From: Bacillota bacterium
Lineage (GTDB): Bacteria > Bacillota > Bacilli > Paenibacillales > NBRC-103111
Reading direction: 5' to 3'
DNA length: 64,000 bases
Assembly (NCBI GenBank): GCA_023393235.1
Contig: JAEWMH010000167.1
Location: 1-64,000 of the forward strand
The translations under genes were made by a program, and so were the position numbers. Under the pieces are notes generated by a model, which saw only the letters and a program-made list of their open reading frames with translations, was not told where the DNA came from and did not search any database. How positions within the stretch are numbered: the stretch's first letter is position 1; each line of letters starts with the position of its first letter. This document shows positions 18,098 through 26,899 of the stretch, piece by piece.

Positions 18098-18140
18098 GGC
18101 CAGGGATTTATTGGTATCCCTGGCCTCCTCATACATTTTT
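18098..18140 (+). terminator. Terminator after the MFS/TetR/SDR operon
   Basis: GGCCAGGGAT pairs perfectly with ATCCCTGGCC around an 8-base loop, with a T-rich stretch following. It lies 145 bases after the stop. The intervening sequence shows no gene. Confidence 0.75.
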
Positions 18141-18141
18141 T

Positions 18142-18257
18142 ATATAATGACCATAGTTGAAGGGAAGACGTCTCGAATTTACAGCTGTTCCAGCAGCCGC
18201 ATCTCCATCGTGAGACGTCTTTTTCTTTGCTCCTTTATGCTGTTCTGGTCATTATAT
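18142..18257. repeat. 116-bp element with nested inverted repeats
   Basis: The ends are a perfect 12-bp inverted repeat (ATATAATGACCA / TGGTCATTATAT). Inside is a second perfect 9-bp inverted repeat (AGACGTCTC at 18166 / GAGACGTCT at 18212), whose stem extends by several G-U-type pairs on the plus strand. The core holds a small GCTG/CAGC hairpin. This could be a tiny non-autonomous mobile element or a structured RNA; no coding potential was seen. Confidence 0.5.
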
Positions 18258-18299
18258 CAGTCCCCGTCAACCTCCGGGCGATTTCGCTCAGCAAAACAA

Positions 18300-18668
18300 T
18301 CAATCTTTTGAAATGAATCTTTTTATGAAAGAGTTTCTAATTGAAATAATGATTATTTCAGGAACTAAGACAATAATTACAAATTGTATGAAAATTAGTG
18401 GTAATGATGAACTAAAAACAACTGCGGATTGACTCTCTCTATTCACTTCAATCAAAAAGTACCATAAAGGAACCGAAACAACCCACATGATCAATGTTGA
18501 AATCATTAAGCATCGAGCATTTTTCCATAAAAAACAAAATAGAAGGGATATAGCCATTGGTAAAATCCATGTGTCAATCTCTTTTCGGAAGCTCAATAGT
18601 ACGAAAATGAGCAAAGGATATAGGAATGAGATAGTTAATTGAAGCCCCTTATTTGAATATAAACTCAT
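18300..18668 (-). CDS. Small polytopic membrane protein, unknown
   Basis: A 122-residue protein with about four hydrophobic helices (LTISFLYPLLIFVLLSF; ILPMAISLLFCFLW; LIMWVVSVPLWYFLI; SLPLIFIQFVIIVLVPEIII) and a basic C-terminus. The ribosome site AAGGGAGC five bases before the ATG is good, so translation is likely. It is AT-rich and alone. I recognise no family. Confidence 0.65.
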   Translation of the reverse strand: MSLYSNKGLQLTISFLYPLLIFVLLSFRKEIDTWILPMAISLLFCFLWKNARCLMISTLIMWVVSVPLWYFLIEVNRESQSAVVFSSSLPLIFIQFVIIVLVPEIIIISIRNSFIKRFISKD

Positions 18669-19194
18669 AAATAGCTCCCTTCACAGAACTAGTTTTAAAT
18701 AAGAATATCACACTATATTGTATATCATGTAAATCCAGTACATGGTAATTGAGGGAGATCAGACGGCATTTATAGTTACACAAGTAGGCATGATCCGGGT
18801 GAAACTATCAGAATATATAGACCCATTCATAATTAGGGTATAAAAGCAACAGAATGGGCAAAAAATGATTATGCAAGTATTTGAACATATCGTATTCCAT
18901 GGAATTCATGGGATACTTTCAATTAGGTAGCTTAGATCCGAAAGTTTCGGAATCGGGCCGAGTAAAAGTCGACATTTTTTCTCCATGGATTCACTCAATA
19001 ATAAATCCAGCGACAGCACAAAATACATGTCCTAACGCAATCACAGATGAAAGTCACCTGCTTTCCTTCAGCAAAATTCGCTTTGTAGAACGGTTTTCAA
19101 TAATTCACTTAAATTGCAGAAACTTGTTTTCTCTCGGAGACTGTTCCTTCCAAATAATTAATGATACACGCAAACCCGCGCGGCTCAGTTTTGG

Positions 19195-19440
19195 TTGTTA
19201 CAGAATTCATTAGGATCTGGTGTTCACTACGGCTATAACGATGGTTTTGTTGCAGAATTTAATAGAAAAAATTTGAGTAAAAAAACACTGCTTATTCATC
19301 GGGTGTATAAATATGCATCAACTTATCTAACCGCCCTGGATGAACCGCTTCTCCCTGCGGGGGCTGAAGAAGGTACATACCGAGTTTGGGTGTCGGGTGA
19401 AAATAAAGTTATAGACCGAGAAAATAAATTATTAGACTGA
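19195..19440 (+). pseudogene. Possible coding fragment, unrecognised
   Basis: An 81-residue open frame with protein-like composition (GSGVHYGYNDGFVAEFN and AGAEEGTYRVWVSGENK) but no ribosome site. The likely frame continues upstream without a start, so it may be the end of a decayed gene. The rest of the 18669-19691 gap (over 1 kb) contains short open frames without ribosome sites and no other feature I can support. Confidence 0.3.
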
Positions 19441-19691
19441 CCATGCTCCATTAAGCTAGCGGGCAGCATAGTTTAGAAAACAGCCCAAAGAACCAAAACT
19501 GTCTCCCTTATCACACACAAAAATTTTTCGCAAGGATGCTTCTGTGTCGTACGCCGCGCTGCAAATCGAAATCAATTGCCCTTGTACATCACGCGATCAG
19601 TGTAAATTAACACAAAATTTTATTGATTTACACTTCGCGGGGAATCCTGTTATTTGTGGAATTCATTGTATTCGGGAAGGGGCCGGGAAAC

Positions 19692-20882
19692 ATGCATCAT
19701 TTATACACGCATAACGATTTGGACGGCATCGGCTGAGGGATTATTGCGCGCTGCGCGTTTGGAGATAAGGTGGACATCCGCTATAATTCCGTGCAAAGCC
19801 TGAATCCGCATGTGGAGCGGTATTTGGAGACATACCGTGTCAAGCCGAAGAAAGGTGGCATGTTGTTTATTACGGACTTGTCCGTGAATGAAGAAAATGA
19901 ACGCCGGATCGATCGGCATCTCCGGGACGGAGGGAAGGTGCGGCTGCTGGATCATCACAAAACGGCACTGCACTTAAACCGCCATTCATGGGCCAAGATC
20001 CAGGACGCGTATGATGATGGAAGATTATGTTCCGCCACATCCCTGTTCTATGAATATTTGGTGCAACACCGGCTGCTGAAGCCGAGCCCTGCGTTGGACG
20101 AGTTCGTCGAGCTCGTTCGGCAGTACGATACTTGGGAGTGGGAACGGTACGAGAATGAGAAGGTCAAGCAGCTGAACGACTTGTTTTTTCTGATGTCGGT
20201 GGATGACTTCGAAGACCGGATGGTGGAGCGACTGCAGCAGAAACTAACGGAATTTTCTTTTACCGAATTTGAGGAACGGCTACTTGAGGTCGAGGAAGGC
20301 AAGATTGAGCGGTACGTTCGTCGAAAACGGAGAGAGCTAGTACAGACGTTCATTGAAAAGCGGTGCGTCGGCATTGTTTATGCGGAGTCTTACCATTCAG
20401 AGCTTTCGCATGAGCTGGGTCGATATTATCCGCATTTGGATTATATCTCGATTTTGAACGTCGGAGGGAAAAAGCTCAGCCTGCGGACGATCCATGACGA
20501 CGTGGACGTGTCGGAGATCGCGGCACGGTTCGGAGGTGGCGGCCATGCTAAGGCAGCGGGCTGCCCGCTCACGGAGGAGGTCTTTCAGCTGTATTCAGCG
20601 GAGCCGTTCTTCATCGAACCGATGCGGGCAGATGCTACCAACAATGAGTACAATACGAAAAGTTCCCGCTACGGCGTGCTTTACGAAAATCGCCGGGACG
20701 ACCAGTTGTTTATGTTTCCTGCAGAGGACCGATGGCATATCGATATGAACGGGGAAACGCTGGAGCCGTCATTCGATTCGTTCGAAGAGGCCGAGCGCCA
20801 TGTGAAGCGGTATTATGCGGCTTGGCTTGTGCGAGACGACGCTTTCGTGCAATATCTGATGCGCCACGCGGCAAAGCGTTAG
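19692..20882 (+). pseudogene. nrnB: DHH-family phosphoesterase (NrnB-like) with in-frame UGA at codon 15
   Basis: Reading from the ATG at 19692 gives MHHLYTHNDLDGIG, then TGA, then GIIARCAFGDKVDIRYNSV and an uninterrupted 380 further codons. This matches the nano-RNase NrnB/DHH family: HNDLDG is metal motif I, LFITDLSVNEEN motif II, LLDHHKTALH the DHH motif, and RFGGGGHAKAAGCPL the C-terminal DHHA1 glycine motif. The TGA falls where relatives, as I recall them, have Cys (GxGCG). A GTG start at 19770 would remove motif I and so the active site. The rest of the gene shows no decay, so a very recent nonsense change, an error, or read-through/recoding must be considered. Expected role: degradation of short oligoribonucleotides. 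Confidence 0.85.
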
Positions 20883-20984
20883 CAGTGCACAGAGATAATC
20901 CAAACCCGTCAATTAGGGAAAATAAATAGATAGCTTGTTCTCCTTTATTACGCAAACGGGTACGTTAGTTTAACAAGAACAGTG

Positions 20985-21030
20985 GCAGTCCAGGACTTTA
21001 TTTATCAAGTCTTGGTCTGCTCTTGCTTTA
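20985..21030 (+). terminator. Terminator after the nrnB-like gene
   Basis: A 14-bp stem with two imperfect pairs (GCAGTCCAGGACTT / AAGTCTTGGTCTGC) is followed by TCTTGCTTTATTT. It lies about 100 bases after the stop. Confidence 0.65.
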
Positions 21031-21216
21031 TTTAATGGATCAGTCTAAAACTTAATTTTTAAATGCTGACGATTCTTCATTTCAAAACCGACGTTAGATC
21101 AATGACTCCAGTCTAATACTTTATCTTCTTAGAACATTGGGATCGTAGCGTTAGCTCACAATGTCCTGAAGGTAGCAGGTATCCGCCTGACTCCCCTGCT
21201 GCACACACAGACGCAC

Positions 21217-21272
21217 AAAAAAAGTTGGACGGAAAACATGACGTTTTTCCGCCCAACTTTTTTATTTTGGGG
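21217..21272. terminator. Strong bidirectional hairpin terminator
   Basis: AAAAAAGTTGG and CGGAAAA pair with TTTTCCG and CCAACTTTTTT with a single mismatch. A runs and T runs on the two sides let it work in both directions. No intact gene abuts it; it may belong to a lost gene. The rest of 20883-21578 shows no supportable gene. Confidence 0.7.
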
Positions 21273-21578
21273 CTTATTGGACAGCCCCGACTTTTAATAG
21301 GCGCAAAAAGCAACCCGATTTTTAATATTTTCGCGTCCTTTCAGAAACGCCATCCTTTTCTCCGACACCTGATTGGGGAGTAACGGAACTAAATAACTTC
21401 ATTGACCATCAATTTGGACTGATATCTACCTCACCATCCAAACTGCAGTGGGATTTGGCGTTGCTTCCTCATCTTTTATCTGTATGTAAAGTTTAAAGTT
21501 TTTGACATCCTTCGGCTCTCATGTCTGAGGGAGGATTGTTAGTATTTTATATAGTTTTAAAATAGTATTCTTACAAAA

Positions 21579-22382
21579 TTATGCGATCGCCGCTTCGCCT
21601 ATTGATATGTACTCTACCTCACTCTTATACTTTTTCAACTCTGCTTGTATTTGGTTAATATGAGAGTCATGTATCATCTTTTTTTGGGTGTCCGAGTAAT
21701 AAACCAAAGGAATTTTCAAAACCTCTCTTAAATTATGAAGATGTTGAATACTAATTTTATATATTTCAATTAAGTCATCGATGTAGAGATAATTTTAAAT
21801 AGTGATTATTCAATTCGCGCCTATATGTTTTCAATAAAACTTCTTTTATTCGTCGATTCCTCAATCGATAAATCAATGGAGGAATCGGTGTATTAGCGTA
21901 TCCTCCCCCCTGATTTTGATTGAAAAACAATCTGTATACTCTACAACAAGATAAGATAACCATTTCGTTAATTTAAGCTGTTCTTCCTGATTCAAATAAT
22001 GTTTTAAACTCGGAGAGTCCAAAGGTTTGAATGTTCCATCTTCCAAAATATATTGGATCCCACCATCAACTTTTTCCGAATATGCATTCTTCAATGTCTT
22101 CCCACATCGAGTACAAAGCCCCTTCGTGACATCTTCAATTCGTAACTTAGCTGAACAATTTAAGCAATCTTCTATAAGGAATACCTTATGCCGCGGACAA
22201 AAAGTAAAATGACTCAGACACCAATGTGCACGATGATAACTTTGTTCCAATAAACACATCGTACAAAATCGTGATGAAAAACAATTCTTCCATCCCGGAA
22301 GGGTCAAACCCTTTTGAAACCATTGATATAGAACTAAATGTTGGTAAGAAATTTCCTTCCGCATAGATTTCAAATTTTTCAT
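21579..22382 (-). pseudogene. TniQ/TnsD-like transposition protein, frameshifted
   Basis: The first frame (from 22382) holds the zinc-binding signature of the TniQ family: CTMCLLEQSYHRAHWCLSHF, CPRHKVFLIEDCLNCSAKL, and a second CTRCGKTL pair. It shifts frame at a GGGGGG run near 21905, continues (NTPIPPLIYRLRNRRIKEVL), shifts again near an AAAA run around 21790, and ends with LIEIYKISIQHLHNLREVLK ... ISIGEAAIA-stop at 21579. The normal TniQ N-terminus is missing. TniQ/TnsD proteins choose target sites for Tn7-like transposons. No other tns gene or transposon end was found next to it, so it is an orphan remnant. It starts just beyond the nrdJ terminator, where insertion would be harmless. Confidence 0.7.
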
Positions 22383-22394
22383 CCTTCTAAATAC

Positions 22395-22428
22395 AAAAAG
22401 GCCAGGCGCAATTTTACTTAGCCTGACC
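22395..22428 (-). terminator. Terminator of nrdJ
   Basis: On the minus strand GGTCAGGC pairs with GCCTGGCC (one G-U pair) and is followed by TTTTTG. It lies about 140 bases beyond the nrdJ stop, immediately before the TniQ-like remnant. Confidence 0.75.
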
Positions 22429-22568
22429 TAGTTGTATATTAATTCGTAATCTTGCATTAATCTTGATTTCTATCGAATAATGAAACAAACCGTCTAACGA
22501 ATTATGGTACAGTTCTAATTAATTATGGAATTTCACAGTAAATTTATCCTGTACTCTATTCCATTAAA

Positions 22569-25229
22569 TCAACTACACCTACTATACCCGCAGCTGGTAC
22601 AGGTTTTGCACCCGTCCGACGGGATCAGTGAGGCGCTGCCGCAGCTGGGGCAGATGTCCTTGCTGACGGTGCCCAGGTCCAGGCTGCTGTGGCCGTGACC
22701 GTGGCCGCTGTGGGCGTCGTGGCCATGATCCGCTGCCGCGGGAGCGTGGCTGTGGGCGGCGGCTTCGGCTGCTGCGGTGACATAGGCTGCGCTGTTATGC
22801 GCGGCGGAGGCAGCGTTGGCCTGCACGTGCATTTCCAGCGACTTGGCAACGGCGTCGGCGATGGACTCCACTCTGTTGGCGCCGAAGCCGATGGCGCCGG
22901 AACCACCGATGCCCTTCAAGTGTTTGATCAGCAGGGCTTCCTTGTTGCCATGATTGCCGTAGCGCAGGAACAGGGAGCATACCCGGCCCAGGGCCTCGGA
23001 CATGGCGAACACGTCGGAGCCTGCTTTGCCTACGTTCAGGAAGATTTCGCTGGGGATACCGTCCAGATCATTGATAGTGATATAGGCCATCCCGAAGGGA
23101 GTGTTCACCTTATAGGTTGCGCCGCGGAGCACCTGCGGACGGCGTTTGTATTGATTGTCGAAAACCTGCTCGGTTTTCTTGTCCACGTTGACCGCAAGGG
23201 CTGAGCCAATCGCTTCAAAAGACTCATTTTCCACTTCCGCTTGCTCCGGCTTCACTTCTTCTGCAACCGGCTCCGCTTCCTTCTTGTCTTCCTTCTTCTC
23301 GGTGGACAATACCTGCACGTCGCGGCTGCCGTCCCGGTAGATGGTGACACCCTTACAGCCTAAATCGAAGGCCAGCTCATACAAGCGTTCGGTTTCTTCC
23401 ACCGTAAAGTCGGCAGGGCAGTTGGCGGTTTTGGAGATGGAGCTGTCCACCCAACGCTGGATGGCTGCTTGTGCCCGGATATGGTCCTCTGCGGACAAAT
23501 TCATCGCGGTGACGAAATAATCCGGCAGCTCCTCCCCGGGATGGGCGTCCTTCCACTCTTGTGCGATCGGCACCAGCTGCTTGTCGAAGCCTAGACGGCT
23601 TTGGCGGAAATATTCAAAGGCGAAATACGGCTCGATCCCGGTGGAGGTACCCACCATGGTTCCGGTGCTGCCCGTAGGCGCCTGGGTAATCACGGTTACA
23701 TTGCGCATGCCCTTAGCCTGGATAGCGGCTCCCACTTCAGGGAAGGCCTCCAGCATATTTTTCATAAAGCCGCTTTGCAAATATTTCTCCGCATCGAACT
23801 TCTTGAAGCTGCCCTTCTCCTCTGCAATCTCCGCAGATGCCAGATAGGCCTCCTTGGCCATAAAGCCATAAAGCTTGTCCAGGAATTCCAGAGATTCGGG
23901 GCTGCCGTAACGGATCTCCAGCTTGATCATCAGCTCGGCCAGACCCATGGAGCCCATGCCCACCCGGCGCTCGTTCAGCTGGTTCTCCTTATTTTCCTCG
24001 AAATGGTAAGGAGTCTTGTCAATCACATTGTCCAGGAAACGGGCGGAATAGCGCACCACCCGGCCCAGCTCCTCCCATGCCACATCATGCTTCTCGGCAT
24101 CGTAGAAACGGGACAGATTCACAGCGGACAGGTTGCATACGCCCCAAGCCGGCAGACCTTGCTCGCCGCAGGGGTTGGTGCAGATGATGGGGTTGAAATA
24201 CCAGCTGTTGGACATCTGGTTGTAATATTCCATGAACACCACGCCGGGTTCGGCGGATTTCCAGGCGGATTCGATAATGGTATGCCAGACGTCACGGGCT
24301 CTGACGGTTTTGTAAACCTTAACGGCCTTGCCCTTGGCTTTCCACTCGTCCAGATCGCCGTTCCATACGGCATCATATTCGCTGTCGGAGGTATCCGGGA
24401 ATACCAGCTCCCAGTCTAGATCCTCCTTCACCGCCTTCATAAAACCGTTGCTGACGCACACGGAGAGGTTGGCGTTGGTGATTTGGTTCATGGTTTGTTT
24501 AACGGTGATAAAGTCCATCACGTCCGGATGCCAATCATTCATCATCAGCATCAGGGCACCGCGACGGCTGCCGCCCTGCTCGATAAGACCGGTGGTGTAG
24601 CTGAACAGACCGCCCCAAGATACTGCGCCTGACGAGGAGCCGCTTACGCCACGGACAATCGACCGGCGGGGACGCAGAGAGGACAGATTAATGCCGACTC
24701 CGCCGCCACGGGACATAATCTCCGTCATTTCGGACAGGGTGGACATAATACCGCCACGGCTGTCATGGGGAGACGGAACCACGTAACAGTTGAACAGGGT
24801 CAGCTCATCGCTGGCATCCGCACCTGCGGCGATCCGTCCGCCGGGCACCAGCTTCCAGTCATCCAGTATGTAGCGGAATTTCTCGGTCCATTCCTGGCGT
24901 TTCTCAGGTGTGGCTTCCACCGACGCCATGGCTTTGGCCAGACGGTCCCACAGCTCCTCGGGGCTCTGCTCCTTGGTCAACGTCAGCTTTTCGATGGAGG
25001 ATTCCACCATTTCCCCGCTGCGCAGCTTAATGGTGACCTGTTTGCCGTTCCGGGCCACTACTGTCCCCACTTCCTTGGCGGGGAACTTCGGATCGTCCTT
25101 GGTCAGCACCAAAACCGCATCCCCTACCTTGGTATTGTTGGTGTCGGGGTCCTTCATTGCATAGCGATCCAAAAATATTTTTTCGCTAAGCCCCTCCAAT
25201 TTCGATTGCTTCAGTTGCATGGTTTCCAC
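22569..25229 (-). CDS. nrdJ: Class II (adenosylcobalamin-dependent) ribonucleotide reductase
   Basis: Oxygen-independent reductase of 886 residues that makes deoxyribonucleotides using coenzyme B12. Active-site landmarks are present: FNCYVVPSP, SRGGGVGINLSSLRPR, NPCGEQGLPAWGVCNLSAVNL (carrying the expected thiyl-radical Cys) and the phosphate loop TQAPTGSTGTMVG. After the barrel comes a charged linker (KKEDKKEAEPVAEE), a conserved domain (about residues 690-800), an unusual Ala/His-rich stretch (HSHAPAAADHGHDAHSGHGH), and a C-terminal zinc-ribbon with redox Cys (CPSCGS ... CKTCTSCGY). The frame is open to a TTG at 25268, but GGGAGG eight bases before the GTG at 25229 favours that start. It stands alone with tandem NrdR boxes upstream and a terminator downstream. 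Confidence 0.95.
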   Translation of the reverse strand: METMQLKQSKLEGLSEKIFLDRYAMKDPDTNNTKVGDAVLVLTKDDPKFPAKEVGTVVARNGKQVTIKLRSGEMVESSIEKLTLTKEQSPEELWDRLAKAMASVEATPEKRQEWTEKFRYILDDWKLVPGGRIAAGADASDELTLFNCYVVPSPHDSRGGIMSTLSEMTEIMSRGGGVGINLSSLRPRRSIVRGVSGSSSGAVSWGGLFSYTTGLIEQGGSRRGALMLMMNDWHPDVMDFITVKQTMNQITNANLSVCVSNGFMKAVKEDLDWELVFPDTSDSEYDAVWNGDLDEWKAKGKAVKVYKTVRARDVWHTIIESAWKSAEPGVVFMEYYNQMSNSWYFNPIICTNPCGEQGLPAWGVCNLSAVNLSRFYDAEKHDVAWEELGRVVRYSARFLDNVIDKTPYHFEENKENQLNERRVGMGSMGLAELMIKLEIRYGSPESLEFLDKLYGFMAKEAYLASAEIAEEKGSFKKFDAEKYLQSGFMKNMLEAFPEVGAAIQAKGMRNVTVITQAPTGSTGTMVGTSTGIEPYFAFEYFRQSRLGFDKQLVPIAQEWKDAHPGEELPDYFVTAMNLSAEDHIRAQAAIQRWVDSSISKTANCPADFTVEETERLYELAFDLGCKGVTIYRDGSRDVQVLSTEKKEDKKEAEPVAEEVKPEQAEVENESFEAIGSALAVNVDKKTEQVFDNQYKRRPQVLRGATYKVNTPFGMAYITINDLDGIPSEIFLNVGKAGSDVFAMSEALGRVCSLFLRYGNHGNKEALLIKHLKGIGGSGAIGFGANRVESIADAVAKSLEMHVQANAASAAHNSAAYVTAAAEAAAHSHAPAAADHGHDAHSGHGHGHSSLDLGTVSKDICPSCGSASLIPSDGCKTCTSCGYSRCS

Positions 25230-25304
25230 ATGAACACCCTCCCGGATAGGTTTATTTCGACTTGACAAAACATCTGGAATATGTTCTATAAAGAGGCAGA
25301 ACGT

Positions 25305-25350
25305 TCAAGATATAGTGCGAGAAGTCCATTATACACCACTATATGTAGTG
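25305..25350 (-). promoter_or_regulatory. Tandem NrdR boxes upstream of nrdJ
   Basis: CACTATATGTAGTG (25337-25350) and CAAGATATAGTG (25306-25317) both resemble the NrdR box, an ACAC-(A/T)-rich-GTGT palindrome. Their centres are 32 bp apart, the three-turn spacing known for NrdR pairs. They lie 75-120 bases before the nrdJ start, where NrdR would repress transcription when dATP is plentiful. Confidence 0.8.
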
Positions 25351-25498
25351 ATTCTAATAAAATAAAGACGAAATTGGCGATTCTGTGCCGACAGGCCGGG
25401 AAGAAGCTTTTATTTTCTCGGTCTGGCTCACTTTTTCGTGGTCAATAAAAGATTGCGGCTTCTTCACCCTGCGTACAAATATGGGCCCCTGCACGAAC

Positions 25499-25690
25499 TT
25501 TAACGGAAGTCGGTTTCCGTTATTTGCTGCGGGAGGGCTCATGACGGCAGGTTAGCGGAAGGCTATTTCCGTTATTTCGCCTTCCTTAAAGGTTCCGAGC
25601 GAATTCTGACCCGGATAACGGAAACTCGTTTCCGCTATTTCGGGCGGTAGTAACCTTGCAGGTGAATAGCGGAAATTCGGTTCCGTTATT
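25499..25690. repeat. Four-unit intergenic dyad element, copy A
   Basis: Units begin at 25499, 25550, 25615 and 25666, giving 51/65/51 spacing (51/63/51 if measured from the TAACGG-type cores). Each is a near-palindrome, for example TAACGGAA-(5)-TTTCCGTTATT. Arms here are longer than in the other copies. It fills the space between the divergent nrdJ and dat genes, 150 bp upstream of the NrdR boxes. The rest of this 612-base gap shows nothing else. Confidence 0.85.
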
Positions 25691-25841
25691 CCGGCTATAG
25701 TCCCGTCCTCTATAATAGATCGGCTTCATAAACAGCTATTGGGGACATTCAACGCTGCCCATTCGACCCCCCTGTGCAATTCCGCGCGAATAGGGGTAAA
25801 ATAGGGAAAACCTACTTTTGCCAAAAAGGAGCATGTCCGCC

Positions 25842-26675
25842 ATGAAATTTCTCCATAATCTCTCCATTACGGATTACCAGGACGCGACGATACACCCGGA
25901 TGACCGGGGCTATTACTTCGGTGACGGCATCTATGAAGTCTTCCGGATCTACAACGGACGCCTGTTCCAGGAGGATGCCCACCTGGTCCGGCTTGCCCGA
26001 AGTGCTGCCGAGCTCAGGATTCCTCTCCCCTACGGCCTTCCGGAAATCACCGGACTGCTGTACAAGCTGCTGGAGGAGGACCCGGTGGAAGAAGGCATCC
26101 TGTATATGCAAATTACCCGCGGCGCTGCTCCCCGGGGCCATGCCTTCCCGCCGGAGGGTACCCAGCCTGTGCTGACCGCATACTGCAAGCCGCTCCCACG
26201 AAACCCGGACAAAATTACCGGCGGCATCCGCATCGTATCCGTGCCGGACATCCGCTGGCTGCGCTGCGACATCAAAACCCTGAACCTGCTGGGCAACGTA
26301 TTGGCCAAGCAGGAGGCTGTTGAACGGGGAGCCGACGAGGCCGTGCTGCACCGCAATGGAACCGTGACGGAATGCAGCTCCTCTAACATTATGATGGTCA
26401 AGAACGGGACCTTGTGGACCCACCCGGCGGATAATCTGATTTTGCCAGGCATCACCCGCCAGGTTGTGCTGGATCAGGCCCGTGCCTTAGGCATTCCAGT
26501 GCAGGAAGCGGCTTTTAGCCTGGAGGAGCTGTACAGTGCCGATGAGGTGCTGATCACAGGAACCACCACCGAGGTGACCCCGGTGATTCTCATCGACGAA
26601 ACTCCTATTGCAGGAGGCCAGCCCGGCCCTATTACGCGGCAGCTTCAGCGGGAATACCAAACCTTATTTATGTAG
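25842..26675 (+). CDS. dat: D-amino acid (D-alanine) aminotransferase
   Basis: Class IV PLP-dependent transaminase of 277 residues (family about 280) that interconverts D-alanine and D-glutamate for cell wall synthesis. Typical features: DRGYYFGDGIYEVFRIYNG near the N-terminus, the Schiff-base Lys in RCDIKTLNLLGNVLAKQ (about residue 145), the NGTVTECSSSNIMMV strand, LPGITRQVVLD that binds the cofactor phosphate, and ITGTTTEVTPV. The frame begins at 25818, but the ATG at 25842 matches the family start and has AAGGAG ten bases upstream. A hairpin terminator follows. It could also act on branched-chain substrates like IlvE, but the length and N-terminus favour Dat. Confidence 0.9.
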   Translation: MKFLHNLSITDYQDATIHPDDRGYYFGDGIYEVFRIYNGRLFQEDAHLVRLARSAAELRIPLPYGLPEITGLLYKLLEEDPVEEGILYMQITRGAAPRGHAFPPEGTQPVLTAYCKPLPRNPDKITGGIRIVSVPDIRWLRCDIKTLNLLGNVLAKQEAVERGADEAVLHRNGTVTECSSSNIMMVKNGTLWTHPADNLILPGITRQVVLDQARALGIPVQEAAFSLEELYSADEVLITGTTTEVTPVILIDETPIAGGQPGPITRQLQREYQTLFM

Positions 26676-26700
26676 AAAACAGTCACTCCATCAGCATACT

Positions 26701-26744
26701 AAACAGGGACGCGGAAAGCCATCATCCGTTCGTCCCTGTTTTTG
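26701..26744 (+). terminator. Terminator of dat
   Basis: AACAGGGACG pairs perfectly with CGTCCCTGTT around a 19-base loop, followed by TTTTT. It starts 26 bases after the stop. Confidence 0.8.
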
Positions 26745-26899
26745 ATGCGGGGAGGTCTCCAAACCATCCGGTGCCCCTTTAACCGTCCATCCCCACTCTG
26801 CGTTATGAAAACCCAGCATTTGGTTCATACTATAGGATACTGCCTGATGTATGCTGACAACGCGGCATTTGCTGCGCAAATGCTAAGGAGGTGTGTGGC

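Noticed and set aside
25260..25840. B12 riboswitch controlling nrdJ
   Set aside because: No B12-box-like sequence was seen; the region holds NrdR boxes and repeat copy A.
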